Assembly (NCBI GenBank): GCA_030762935.1
Contig: CM060880.1
Location: 17,167,001 to 17,231,000 of the forward strand
Direction of reading: 5' to 3'
DNA: 64,000 nucleotides
Origin: Hymenopus coronatus
Taxonomy: Eukaryota > Arthropoda > Insecta > Mantodea > Hymenopodidae
Below, piece after piece: positions 1 through 10,175 of this stretch (the first letter of the stretch is position 1; every line of letters starts with the position of its first letter). The notes under the pieces were generated by a model. That model saw only the letters and a list, made by a program, of their open reading frames with translations. It had not been told where the DNA came from and did no database searches. A program made the position numbers and the translations under genes.

Positions 1-1086
1 AATGTTTATAATAGAAAAATATCCCTAATATACAATTAGATCATCTGCATACTCTGATGAACTTCCAATTTGTATTGATCAAAACAAAATGCAGCATTCT
101 TAATAAGGTCATAAAACCCTGATAAGCCACACTATAGTTCAATGTGATTTGAATTTTCACACTTCATGAAATTGAACATATTTACTGCTTTCAATATTCT
201 ATATTTTATTCAAAATTTAATTTAAAATCCTCTTTTCTAAACAGGCATATGAGCCAGGATGTCCATAAACATACCCATTTTGAGGATATCCAATAAAAGA
301 TGGTCACTGAAAAGTGTTAACCATTTCTTTTAGATTATGAATTTTTGGGTTTTTCAATGGGTTTTACTAGCTCAAAATATACAAAATTCTTTGTAAAAGA
401 AAATCTATAACACTTTTTGATCTCAACATATTCTTAAGTTACTACTTTGCTACAGGTAATTTAGTTTAGTTTTGATGAAATCATTACCAAATAATAATGA
501 ACAGTTATTCATTACAAACAAAACTATTGTAACTAGGATTGTGTTTACAATGTGATTTCACTGACTGTAACCGACTTCTTCATTACTATTCTTCCTCACA
601 AAAAAACAACTTTTCTTTTTATGGAAGTTTGTAAACAATGTTGTTATAATCATTTATTTGACGAGTCAATTAATTACACTAAACAACTTGGGATTTTTTC
701 CGGAACATGTTTCGAAGAACTATACCCCTGCCGCTGAATCCTTGCACTTGACAGTTGGTATACCCACATAAAACAGATGAAAAGCTTTACCTGTTTGACT
801 TTCTGAACCAATCACAAAGCAGCATTCCAGTCAGACAACAGAAACTGATCTAGATGCCACACTGTTACAATATCTGGCTATTTCCAACCACGTGCTCAGT
901 TTCTGAACTCCTAACACGTGCGCTGAGCTGTTCTGTGCAAGCTATGCATTATTCGTTGTTAATGTTGATAGTGTTGTTGGTGTTTGTTCGTGAGGGAACA
1001 TAACAAGACTTTCACAATTATAGAGGCAGATAGACTTTTGCAGGAAGAAAGTGAATCAGGTGCACAAAATAATATGAAAAGCATAG
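1..1086. other. AT-rich DNA without supported gene
   Basis: I see no coding region, RNA gene or recognisable repeat here. A 61-codon open frame at 552-737 (+) has no recognisable domain and is of a length expected by chance. Confidence 0.5.
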
Positions 1087-1236
1087 GAGTTAGACAGAAT
1101 CATCGGTGAATGCCAACCACTGATATGTCTTGGTGACGACAATGAAGTTGATGATGATGATGATGACATTGACGATGATGCTTCCCAGAATGATGTCAAT
1201 GGAGACTTGGATGGAATTGAGCCATTAAAATTCTAA
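1087..1236 (+). pseudogene. C-terminal acidic tail of a DDE-type transposase (relic)
   Basis: Reading in frame from 1087 gives ELDRIIGECQPLICLGDD, followed by an Asp-rich tail (DDDDDDIDDD around 1150-1185) and a stop at 1234-1236. From memory this matches the C-terminal pattern of a widespread Tc1/mariner-like (DDE_3) transposase group in arthropods, in which a short helix is followed by a strand and an acidic end. Nothing upstream in the same frame looks like the catalytic core, so this is a fragment. A similar tail lies at 20128-20351. The assignment rests on the motif pattern only. Confidence 0.45.
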
Positions 1237-1639
1237 ACCGGTGAAAATCACTGTTATACCTTTCTCTCATTGTAACAAGGTATTTTGTATTAATTTGTTC
1301 TACATTGTCGTAAATATGTATGTATGCTACATACATTATAGTATCACTGTTATTTTCAATTAACATCAATAACAACAAATTAGTTTCATTATTCATCAGC
1401 ATTCATTTACTATGTACACTGTTTATATTCAGTTTTACACACGAGAGAGACAATGGTAACCAGATGTTCTTGTTTACTAGTTACTCTGGCAACGCCGCAA
1501 AGGTAGCATAGCCAACCTTAAGTGAAACCACCCAAACTATCAACTGCAAGGATTCAGTGGTGGGGGTATGATTTCCTTCATTTTCAACTGGACATCGACT
1601 AATTCTTTGCAGTGAAGCTTGCGATGTTGTAAGTGCTGT

Positions 1640-1994
1640 CTCCTCTGGTGGTGGTTTAATGAACTTGTTAAACACATCCTTCTGTGGAACGTCAAAATTA
1701 AAAACCACGTTTCTATTTTTACAATGAAGATGTGTTCCCATGTGGCCAACTCTTGTTTTCCTGTTATGTGTTTTAGAAGTTTTGGTTCTGAATTTATATT
1801 GTAGTGTTTTGTCCAAAAGTGGGTGGCAACTGCTGATTTTTTTAATTGTTTTTTTTTATTTATGTTTCTGAAGTGTTCTTTGGATCCTGTTTCTAGATTT
1901 CTTTTTGTTTTTCTAATCAATCCTTGCATTCCATTTTATATATGCCCAATTTTTTCTTTGCTGGGATGACGTCCTTGAGATTTGAGCCTAATTT
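1640..1994 (-). pseudogene. GIY-YIG endonuclease domain relic, Penelope-like retroelement
   Basis: On the minus strand from about 1994 the frames read KDVIPAKKKLGIYKMECKDC, then a stop, then a conserved stretch with TKRNLETG and KEHFRNI. KKSAVATHFWTKHYNINSEP and KLLKHITGKQELATWEHIFI follow, shifting to a frame with NFDVPQKDVFNKFI. The GIY motif, the conserved Arg-bearing TKRN segment, the SAV..HF...H segment and the downstream Glu are the hallmarks of GIY-YIG nucleases found at the C terminus of Penelope-like element (PLE) proteins. Such a domain nicks target DNA. An in-frame stop and at least one frameshift show it is dead. No reverse transcriptase domain is visible upstream, so it is 5' truncated. 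Possible PLE terminal sequences lie at 7033-7377 and 10003-10175. Confidence 0.6.
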
Positions 1995-2036
1995 ATTTTT
2001 TATCTTGTGACAGTTTACTGATGCTAGCTGAATGTT

Positions 2037-2225
2037 GTATTTTTACTTTCTCTATACGTACTATGTACATAGTGTATAGAGAAGGTATTGTAATGCACCC
2101 AAAAATTCGATACCGAGATTTTACCGGAAATACATGTTTAGCATAAATAGAAGAATAAGCTTTTTTAACAATAATTTATTGCAGATATGTAGAAAAAGTC
2201 ATATGGATGGAACACATCAGATTTG
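2037..2225 (-). repeat. FamX copy, minimal internally deleted form
   Basis: The hairpin end (ACTTTCTCTATACG then CTATGTACATAG) is on the left. After about 110 bases the sequence jumps near 2135-2142 from the inner part of that end directly to the last 80 bases of the family (AGAAGAATAAGC ... ATGGAACACATCAGATT). Both termini are kept and about 0.7 kb of interior is missing, giving a MITE-like version. Confidence 0.85.
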
Positions 2226-2769
2226 TTTTCTGAAAGGAACGTATACAAGTATGGTACCAATTAGTGAAGGGTCGACAAAGAACGAGTAAACATACTCTTC
2301 CAAACCTAACAGTACCTGTATCAATTTGTAATAAAAATGTATTAGCAGTCTGAGTACAAGGTTATTTCTGTGCACTATGAACTAAAACTCTAAAGTGGAA
2401 CAGTTTTACCTGTATTCTACAAGGAACATTGAAAGAAAGTTCAAGAAGTAACACATTAAGAAGTGCATAAAACATACATGTGGACAATATATAAAACAGG
2501 ATTTCACTTTTTTATGTAAAATTGCAATTTTCTTAAGACCAGACTGAAATATGTGGAACTTCAAAATACCAGGGCTCTACTGTATTATTTTTCACAGGCA
2601 ATAACCCAAATATTTTTTTCCCAGTTTTAAATAAATACAAACTTGTCTTTTCTTTGTGTACTAATCATTATTTTCTTTCTATAAATAGCAAATAACAAAA
2701 AACAAAACTACCACAAGTTCATAATTTGTAAGAAACATCTTTCAATTTTGCATCCAAAAAAATCCATCA
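2226..2769. other. Unassigned AT-rich DNA
   Basis: No supported gene or repeat family recognised between the small FamX copy and the tRNA-like cluster. Confidence 0.5.
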
Positions 2770-2841
2770 CCCTCTGCCAGATTTGAACCTGCAATCTTAG
2801 GTTTTAGAGGCAAGCATGGTAAACACTACACCATGGAGGGC
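2770..2841 (-). repeat. tRNA-like sequence (SINE head or tRNA relic)
   Basis: The reverse complement reads GCCCTCCATGGTGTAGTG ... CAGGTTCAAATCTGG ... AGAGGG. It has A-box-like (TGGTGTAGTG) and B-box-like (GGTTCAAATC) promoter elements and an acceptor-like pairing CCCTC/GAGGG. It resembles the head of SINE family C (34362-34664, which starts CCCTCCGTGGTGTAATGG) but lacks that family's body, so it is a relic head or a diverged tRNA gene. Base pairing in the anticodon arm is poor, so a working tRNA is unlikely. Confidence 0.5.
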
Positions 2842-2852
2842 AACAAAAAGAT

Positions 2853-2930
2853 TCCCTAATTCCCAGCTGGGAATCAAACCCTGGACCCCTTGCCAAATAG
2901 CAGGAGCTCTACCGACTGAGCTAAGGGGCC
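2853..2930 (-). repeat. tRNA-like sequence (relic)
   Basis: The reverse complement starts GGCCCCTTAGCTCAGTCGG, a good A box, and has GGTTTGATTCC, one mismatch from a B box. The 3' acceptor strand does not pair properly with the 5' strand, so this is a tRNA pseudogene or a SINE head rather than a working tRNA gene. Confidence 0.5.
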
Positions 2931-3243
2931 AACCAAGTCACACATACTGCCATATATACGTACAGTGCTTGGTAGCAAATGTGCTGTTTTTAAGCAAACA
3001 TAAACAAAGTGTCAGCTTCATAACATTTTCAGAAGCTCCATATGAACTGCAAATGGAATTGTTAACTCTAAAAAATTGAACCAATAAAACGTTCAAAAGA
3101 ATGAGGTTGAGAGTTATTTAAATCACTGCCTAAGGATTCATTTTCCAAATTGCTATTACACCACATTTAATGGCAATGTTTGGCTTCACATAAATTTGCA
3201 AGAAAAGCTTCTCTAAAATAAATCATATTAAAAACAAACAGTA

Positions 3244-3316
3244 GCCTCCATAGCTCAGTGGTTACAGCACTGGTCTTGTAAACCAGGGTTCGGGAGTTCG
3301 ATCCTCCCTGGGGGCT
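3244..3316 (+). tRNA. tRNA-Thr (anticodon UGU)
   Basis: A 73-nt sequence folds as a full cloverleaf. The acceptor arm GCCTCCA (3244-3250) pairs with TGGGGGC (3309-3315), with one G-T pair. The D arm has GCTC opposite CAGC (three pairs and one mismatch). The anticodon stem CTGGT/ACCAG encloses the loop CTTGTAA with anticodon TGT, and the T arm GGGAG/CTCCC encloses TTCGATC. The internal RNA polymerase III A box (TAGCTCAGTGG) and B box (GAGTTCGATCC) are intact, and a run of five or more T at 3326-3331 could serve as terminator. No CCA is encoded, as usual for eukaryotes. It sits among tRNA-like relics and directly before a SINE, so a tRNA-derived repeat copy is possible, but the fold is far better than its neighbours. 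Confidence 0.75.
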
Positions 3317-3337
3317 TAGGTCAAAATTTTTATCCGC

Positions 3338-3590
3338 ATGGGTAGCGTGGTGGTAGCATGTCTGCCTCACGTTCAAAAGGTCGTGAGTTTGAATCTCGCT
3401 TAGGGTGAGTTACTGAGATAAGGTTTTTTTCGGGGTTTTCCCTTATCCTGAGAAGACTAATGTCGAGTAACTTTAAGCTCCATGGACCCCGAGATCATTT
3501 GAGCATCATATCATCAATTGCATTCATCGTCCGATATGACCAAACCAGGTTAAAGGACGTTAAACTAAAAAATAAAAAAAAAACAACAAC
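3338..3590 (+). repeat. SINE family A copy
   Basis: The tRNA-like head GGGTAGCGTGGTGGTAGCAT has a B-box-like GAGTTTGAATCTCGC. The body contains TCGGGGTTTTCCCTTATCC, TCCATGGACCCCGAGATCA and the tail CGATATGACCAAACCAGG then TTAAAGGACGTTAAAC, ending in an A-rich and CAA-repeat tail. A second copy lies in reverse at 9072-9330, and the homology between the two over about 230 bases defines the family. Confidence 0.85.
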
Positions 3591-4145
3591 AACAACAACC
3601 ATTGTAGTTGTCGCTGTCCATTGTGCGCCAATATGTCGTCGTTCTTTTGTCTACCTTGAAGTCGGTCTGGATTAGCACCCATGAAATACTCTATAAACGA
3701 ACCTGTACATACATCTGAAAAGTCCTTTGATGCACCGGTGCTGCTCGTTCATGTAGAACACGAGTTTGACTCTCACTGAGGGGGAAGGGGGGGGGGGGGA
3801 GAATGACTACTTTAGGTTCCACTGAATTAATGTTTTATTAACCTTTGTTGATTGTTGAGGCACTAATTCTACTAGCGACTCCTGACATAATAATTCTTGA
3901 AGACGCAGAAATATTAATAACTAGTGCTATTTTCTGCTGGTTGCTAAGTTCTTGTTTTCAACAGTCATCGGTAATTCTGAGTACTTTCCTATTATGTGAC
4001 TAATCAACTTGTGTGATAACTACAATATCTTGCATAGTAAAATCACATACTTCAGCACTCACACCGCCACATTCATGTACGTGCTACATACAACCTAACA
4101 ACCTATAGCATACCGTGTTCAGCATCCGCATCTCACACGAAGAAT

Positions 4146-4176
<31 letters not shown>

Positions 4177-4669
4177 AACCTATATCCTTGTAAGCGCATC
4201 GCTTAAATACCTAAAATCTCCAATATTGAACTCATTCCTGATTGGCAGAAAAGAAGCGCAAAAATTACATTATCAAGTGATTAATTTTGTTAAGTTCTTT
4301 GTATTCAACTCACGTGACTGCTCTTTATAATGGAGAAGTCCCGAGATGCTAACTTTTAGGGGACAAACCTCTCTCTAAAATTTGCCCTGTTACTTAAAAA
4401 TCTTGCTCTACAAAGGCAATTGTGTTACTAACATTAACAAAGAAAGTAATCTTGGCGATCACAAGAGCAACTTCTTAGCCCTAAGGTTTTGTATTCTACA
4501 ATATGGTCAGTCTTGGCTGCTGAAGCAGATATCTCCTACATGAAACCTATGCAAAGATATTAATTAAACTAATAAAATACACAGCAGGCTAATATACTGT
4601 TGCATAGTAGACTATGTGACAATGATTTGGTTCTTCTATTGAGGCTCTGTATATCATCCTTAGCAGCAG
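3591..4669. other. Non-coding DNA with simple repeats
   Basis: Contains a G run with one A (about 3778-3800) and a CAG/CAA microsatellite (about 4149-4177). No gene is supported. Confidence 0.5.
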
Positions 4670-5010
4670 ATACTGATAAGACTCATTCTGGAGTGTGGGT
4701 AGCACATCTACAGGATGTATATTTATTGGACCTTGAATTTTTGCAAAAACTATGAACAGTGAATGATATTCTTTAATGATCCAAAATTTCATTGGCCAGC
4801 TAGAGGTAGATGAATTCAACTATTCATGGTGCTCCTGCATACACAACTGACAACACTATGCGACTTCTGGAAGGGTTTTTGGGGAACGTGTCATCTCTGA
4901 ATACTTATGACTTCTCACTTGCTGGTCCGTACCACTTTTCAAAAAAGCCATTCACATCTTTCTTAGTCTCCCTGGTGGAATGTATTCTAAAACCTGTTTG
5001 GGTAATCTTG
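4670..5010 (+). pseudogene. DDE transposase relic (Tc1/mariner-like catalytic region)
   Basis: The + strand reads TGCIFIGP, stop, IFAKTMNSE, stop, YSLMIQNFIGQLEVDEFNYSW, then in another frame HGAPAYTTDNTMRLLEGFLG and in a third ERVIS. This is the order GPFFF..TVNSERY..F.PQLE....W..DGAPAHT...M.LL..FFGERVIS, known to me from a common arthropod DDE_3-type transposase group. The DGAPAHT motif normally carries the second catalytic Asp, but here the preceding residue reads His, so the catalytic Asp is lost. There are two in-frame stops and at least two frameshifts. The third catalytic acidic residue and the PPRSPDL motif are not recognisable. Confidence 0.6.
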
Positions 5011-5118
5011 TTTCTGGCATTCTACATGTGACAGTTGTTTAGCTTACAAAATCAGATAATGTATCACAGACTTTCATCTCCAGCCTGATATTTGTGTTAC
5101 TAAATCATATAAATAAAT

Positions 5119-5650
5119 TTGAAAAAGTTGTGTTTATTATCTGACTCTAAAGCAGCTATAATACCCATAACATCTGATGTAACATCCAATAACCTAAATA
5201 TTGCAGAATGCCGCAAAATCATAAAACAACTAATTAATTTAAATAGATTAATACCTCAATGGATACCAGCACATTGTGGAATACAGGGTAATGAAACAGC
5301 TGACTTTCTAGCCAGGAAAGGTAGTAAGATTTCATCAAATTCATCTGATCCAATAAGTTATCACTCTATCAAAAGAACCATTATATCAGCATAAAATAAA
5401 AAAAATGAAAGAAGAAAATGTATTACAGACAAAAGGAAAACCATGTAATAATATGACCAGAATCAATACATTACCAAGAAAATCCTCTGTAGCAACTTTT
5501 AGACTCCTAACAGGCCATGACTGTCTCAATAAACATTTATTCAAGATTAGTATTGTGAGATCTTCTCTGTGTCCTTAAAGATGATATGGCTGGAAACCAT
5601 CTACTCTGCTGCCCAACCTTTAGTCAACATAACATCAAAATACTGGAAAG
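5119..5650 (+). pseudogene. LINE (Jockey-like) RNase H domain and C-terminal region, relic
   Basis: An open frame at 5119-5394 contains LLSDSKAAI, then IPQWIPAHCGIQGNETADFL and ARKGSK. These are the RNase H signature motifs of Jockey/I-type non-LTR retrotransposons: the DS pair, then WIP.H.GI.GNE.AD with His, Glu and Asp. After a stop the sequence continues as LPRKSSVATFRLLTGHDCLN, then KHLFKI and later MAGNHLLCCPTFSQHNIK, the usual cysteine-bearing tail downstream of RNase H. The reverse transcriptase domain is absent and a different transposase relic lies directly upstream, so this is a 5'-truncated, frameshifted copy. Confidence 0.75.
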
Positions 5651-6899
5651 AAAGAGAGTGAATGGCTTCACTGCCAACTGCTCAACATTAGATACCAACC
5701 AACCAAATTTTTTTCAATACAGAATGCCTGGTGGAGCCCCTAAACCAATCCATTTCATTGGAAAGCAGCTTTAAACTCAGATCCATGTCTAATTGCATGT
5801 TCCTGTCCCATATATTATCCTATTTCTTATTAAAGATTTGTAATGTTTCCAATGTTTCTTATCTCAAAAAAACAAGAATTGCCAATCTACCTTTCTGGAT
5901 TGTACATTGTAGATTGAGTTAATTTTGACCCCCCAAATATTCACATTCCTTGCCTTTGATACAGCCCATTCCATCTTCCAACATCAAGTCTTTCATTTCC
6001 TCACCACAAGACATATATTATACAGTTGTCTTTAAATTTAGTTTTAATTTTTGTTTATTAGATTCCTCTATAAGTTTCTAAAGTCTGGTTTTCCTTAACT
6101 TACCCTGCATGTCAACAGTATGACATGCTTTAGTACTCTCTTATTGACTGCTGAAATTATAACTGTATATAACCATTGAAACTAGTTCCCTAGTTAAAAT
6201 AATAATTAATTCTCTGCATTGAGAGTATTTCAGTGAATTATTTTTCTTTCAAGCAATGTCCCATATGATTATACTAAGATATGAGAGTCCGTTATCACTC
6301 TTTTTATACTGGTGTGTTTATAACAGATCTTCACTAATCAAGCCGAGCTGAAGCCTCAGTTTATTAGTGGTCGTTATTACTCAGTTTGTGAAAAGTGTGT
6401 GTGTTTCTTATTGTGTATAATGGCAAGAAGAGGAAAAGGAGGAAAAAAGCATGTGCTCGGAAGATGTGATAAGTTGATTGAGTAACGTGTTGAGTTTATG
6501 AAAACTGCTTCATGGCAACAAACATTTAAACTGCTAGAGATTAAACCGTTGCTTAATATAGCATTGTCGCACGTTAACATCAATTACTCACATGGTCAAA
6601 CAGAAAACTAAACATGGGAGTAGAATGGTATTATGGATAATTATAGAGAGCATTGCCCTAACCTTTCCAAAACTTCATTTGATAACAAAACTGTCACAAA
6701 ATCAGATTCAGAAAAAGATTGCACTATTACCAGATATTCTATAATTGTGAGTTAAATATTTATTATAAATTTGTTGCATGAATCATACTTTCTTTTTTAG
6801 GTTTCCATTTAAGCTGTGCCATCTGTTCACTCCACATGCTATATAAGCCATATTAACGGCGGCAACAACCTTAGTCAAGCAACGATAAGAGAACATGGG
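5651..6899. other. Unassigned AT-rich DNA
   Basis: No coding region or known repeat recognised. The 68-codon frame at 6377-6583 (-) shows no domain. Confidence 0.5.
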
Positions 6900-6939
6900 C
6901 GGATACATTTAGGTGTGTTTACATACCTAAATGTATCCG
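6900..6939. repeat. Perfect short inverted repeat (15-bp stem)
   Basis: CGGATACATTTAGGT (6900-6914) is the exact reverse complement of 6925-6939, with a 10-base loop between them. It would form a strong hairpin on either strand. Confidence 0.9.
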
Positions 6940-7032
6940 GGTAAGCTTATAAAAAAAAACAACTTTTAGTCATACATTCCATGTCATAACCATGCTATAC
7001 CGAGTGGTCATTTGCAAATAATAACTATTTTA

Positions 7033-7377
7033 TAACCAGAAGAATTTTACGGGCTCAGAAGCCGTGGTCTGCTGGAGTTTTCAGGTCCAGACATTTCATT
7101 CACGACTACGGTGAACATCTTCAGAGGTGTGGTCTTAGTCTTCTCAGTGAAGGTTTGGTCGCAACTGACTCGTTGGCTGAAATAGCGGCAGTTTTTATTT
7201 ATTTCAGCCAACGAGTTCAAACCTTCACCAAGAAGACTTAGACCATGTCATTGAAGATGTTCACCGCAGTCGTGAACAAATTGTCTGGACCTGAAAACTC
7301 CAGCAGACCACGGCTTCTGAGCCCGGAAAATTCTTCTAATTATAATTTGGACTCCGGCCATGAAAGCTTACAACTAC
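7033..7377. mobile_element. Inverted-repeat (foldback) element of Penelope terminal-repeat type, with target duplications
   Basis: Two arms of about 150 bases (about 7033-7184 and 7200-7344) are imperfect reverse complements around a 15-base loop, followed by a unique tail up to 7377. The unit is flanked by an exact 14-bp direct repeat, TAATAACTATTTTA, at 7019-7032 and 7378-7391, which I read as a target-site duplication. The arms contain GAACATCTTCAGAGG and TTTTCAGGTCCAGACATTTC, which resemble terminal repeats of Penelope-like elements. On the minus strand of the left arm CTGAAGA (7118-7124), a hairpin and GAAA (7094-7097) fall in the order of a hammerhead ribozyme core. There is no coding capacity, so it would have been moved in trans. 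Confidence 0.65.
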
Positions 7378-7410
7378 TAATAACTATTTTAATAATCCTT
7401 ATGCAAAAAA

Positions 7411-8270
7411 TCTGATGTTCCATTCACATGACTTTCTCTACATCTCTGTTACAAATTATTGTTAAAAAGCATATTTTTCTGTCAACTTTATGATAATCAA
7501 GATACACATTAGCATAAATTGTCTTAATTACTTACTTCCTTGTAAATAGAAGCAAAATAATGGAATACACTAGGCTAAAACGATAGTCAAAAAATGTTAA
7601 AAGGTGGTTGCAATGTGGATGAAATCCGTTTCTAGGCAGGGCCAGCACTTCACAACTATTTGTTTGAGAAAATTTTAACTATATTACATCTGAAACAAAT
7701 AGCAAGGAATATCTCAGAAATGGTTAATTCCAAGAAAAAAAGGTTAAAACATAAATTGTGTGTTTTTAACGTGATCTACATTTTTTGTGTAGTAAGTCTT
7801 TGTCTAACTCTTATGGTTTATCAGTTATGCAAAATTCATTCAGAATAAACAGGTCTTAGAGGCTATTCCCAGACAATTCAAGATACACATTTTATTTGCC
7901 TTGTAAATATCTTTAATGTATAGTATTTTAATCAAAATCGTTAAGAGCCATTTTTGAAAGAAAAAAAAAATTTTGAAATTTTTTCCATGTAAAGTGTAAT
8001 TTGGAGTGGGGGATTTTTCTCAAAATCTGTGTCGCATCCCTGGAAGATAGCAAATTTAATACCAAGTTTGGTAGTTCACCAACTTTTCGTTTTTGAGTTA
8101 TCATGTTCACAGACACATGGACGGACACACACACAGACCCTTTTCTAAAAATACTTTTTTAGAATAGAGGGGACCCTAAAACGTACATGAAATCTCAGTA
8201 TCAAATATTTGGGTGGAGTGCAATACCTTCCCTATACACTATGTACATAATACGTATAGAGAAAGTAAAG
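7411..8270 (+). repeat. FamX copy
   Basis: Near full-length, from TCTGATGTTCCATTCACATG to GTATAGAGAAAGTAAAG. It is followed directly by a second copy in the same orientation. Confidence 0.88.
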
Positions 8271-8271
8271 A

Positions 8272-8971
8272 TCTGATGTGTTCCATTCACATGACTTTCT
8301 CTACACCTCTGTAACAAATTATTGTTTAAAAGTGCATTCTTCTACTTCATGCTAATTGAGATAAACATTAGCAGAAATGCTTTCTTGTAAGTAGAAAGGA
8401 AATATGGGAATACACCAGGTTAAAACGATAGTCTTTTAAAAGCTGGCTGCCATGCAGATGAAATCCATTTCTTTGCATTGCCAGGAGTTGACAAATTCCA
8501 GTATGTGAAAAGATTAAAAATTTTATGTAGTAAGTTGTCTATCTTTTACAGTTTACTAGTTATGCAAAATCCAGTAAAATTCATCCAAAATGAAGAGGTC
8601 TTCAGAGGCAATTCCTAGAAAGTTCAAGATTTACATTTTATTTCTCATGTAAATATCCTTAATACACAAGTAATTAATTGTTAATCACAATCTATAGTAC
8701 TTTTGAGAAAATCAAAATTTTTGAAAATGTTTCCATTTAAAGGATGTTGCACCCTTGGCAGACACTTAACTTATATACCAAGTTTAGTATTTTACCGACT
8801 TTTCGTTTTTGGGTTATCATGTTCACAAACACGCAGACCTTTATCAAAAAATGTTTTTTTATACAGGGGACCCTAAAACGTCTATTTCCGGTGAAATCTC
8901 AGTATTGAAATTTTGGGTGGAATGCAACACCTTTTCTATACACTGTGTACATAGTATGTGTAGAGAAAGTA
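8272..8971 (+). repeat. FamX copy, second in tandem
   Basis: It starts two bases after the previous copy's AAAG and ends TGTGTAGAGAAAGT. It is shorter than average because of internal deletions. Confidence 0.88.
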
Positions 8972-9071
8972 AAAAGATTAGCTATATTTTCAATGTATGT
9001 AATATATTAACCTGTATGTTAAATAATTATATACCTAAAGAGAGAAAATTATGTCAAATATAACAGCAGAT

Positions 9072-9330
9072 TTTTTTTTTTCTTTTTGTACTTTAACGTC
9101 CTTTAACCTGGTTGGTCATATCGGACGATGAATGAAATTGGTGAAATGCTGCTCAAATGATCTCGGGGTCCATGGAGCTTAAAGTTACTCGACATTCGTC
9201 TTCTCAGGATAAGAGGAAACCCCGAAAAAAAAAAAACCTTATCCGAGCAACTCACCCTAAGTGAGATTCGAACTCGCAACCTTTTGAATGTGGAGCAGAC
9301 ACGCTACCACCACACTACCCAGGCAGGCTT
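9072..9330 (-). repeat. SINE family A copy
   Basis: Reverse-strand counterpart of 3338-3590. It has the same tail (TTTAACCTGGTTGGTCATAT on the + strand), the same TCGGGGTCCATGGAGCTTAA block and the tRNA-like head at 9253-9325, with B-box-like GAGATTCGAACTCGC. A T-run of about 12 bases at 9069-9081 is the poly(A) tail in reverse. Confidence 0.85.
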
Positions 9331-10002
9331 CAATCAATTTTAATTAACAACGGAAAAGATTACTTTTATGATTTAAGTACTTAAACTGATGTAAAGGTTG
9401 CTGTATTATTTGAAAACTGTGTTACCTTTATGGCACATTCTACCATACTTGTCATCCCTTTTAATACAGGCTTTTATGGTAGTTGCTGCTTATGCCATCG
9501 ACCAAAGTTGAGCTGCTAACACTTGACTAAATAAATATTGTGGGGGAATGGCAGGCCCTAAGCTACAAAGCATAGTCAAGGGATGTTCTTTTAGAAGAAC
9601 AGAACAGAAGCAACAGCAGGGCACTGCCGAGGGAACTTGCCAATCTAACAGATTTCTATCCTTATTTTAGGTTGTACGTTCTCGAGGTTTCAGCAACTAT
9701 TCTGATTCAAAAGAAATTTAATCATTTCATTTTCTTAACATTTTAAATCCACGATAAGTATGGAAGATTACCATCTTTGTCACCAAGCAGTCATTTTGTG
9801 TATTCAAAGTCATTACTGTCACATAGCAATTCTGCAAAACAGTTCTATTAATTCTGGCAAGCGCAAAATGAAGTACAGTCAAAAGAGTGTATTGGAAAGC
9901 ATATATGTGTGTGAAAGAATGCTTCAAAAACAAAAAATCCAATACATACTAAACTTGGCAGTTCAAAATAAGAACTGAAGCTTTCCTGGCAACGTATTAA
10001 TT
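9331..10002. other. Unassigned DNA
   Basis: No gene or repeat recognised. Short overlapping frames on both strands around 9727-9978 look like chance. Confidence 0.5.
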
Positions 10003-10175
10003 CAAAATCTTCTCGGGCTTCTAACCAGGTAAAAACTTGGTTTGACCCCAACGTTTCGAAGAAGTGCATCTTCCTCGTCTTCAGGGTGAACTGATGGATT
10101 GAGCTTGCAGAGACTGGTATTTATAAGAGCTGGAATGAAGCTAACATCTGATTGGTTTGTGTGATATTATGGCCT
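10003..10175 (-). mobile_element. Penelope-like element terminal sequence (partial)
   Basis: On the minus strand it contains GACTGGTATTTATAAATACC-type TATA DNA near 10115-10125, then CTGAAGACGAGGAAGATGCA and CTTCTTCGAAACGTTGGGGT. The combination 'gaagacgaggaag...cttcttcgaaacgttgg' is typical of terminal repeats of Penelope-like elements. CTGAAGA (10078-10084), a 7-bp stem and GAAAC (10053-10057) lie in hammerhead order. No reverse transcriptase is adjacent, so this is an isolated end. Confidence 0.6.
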
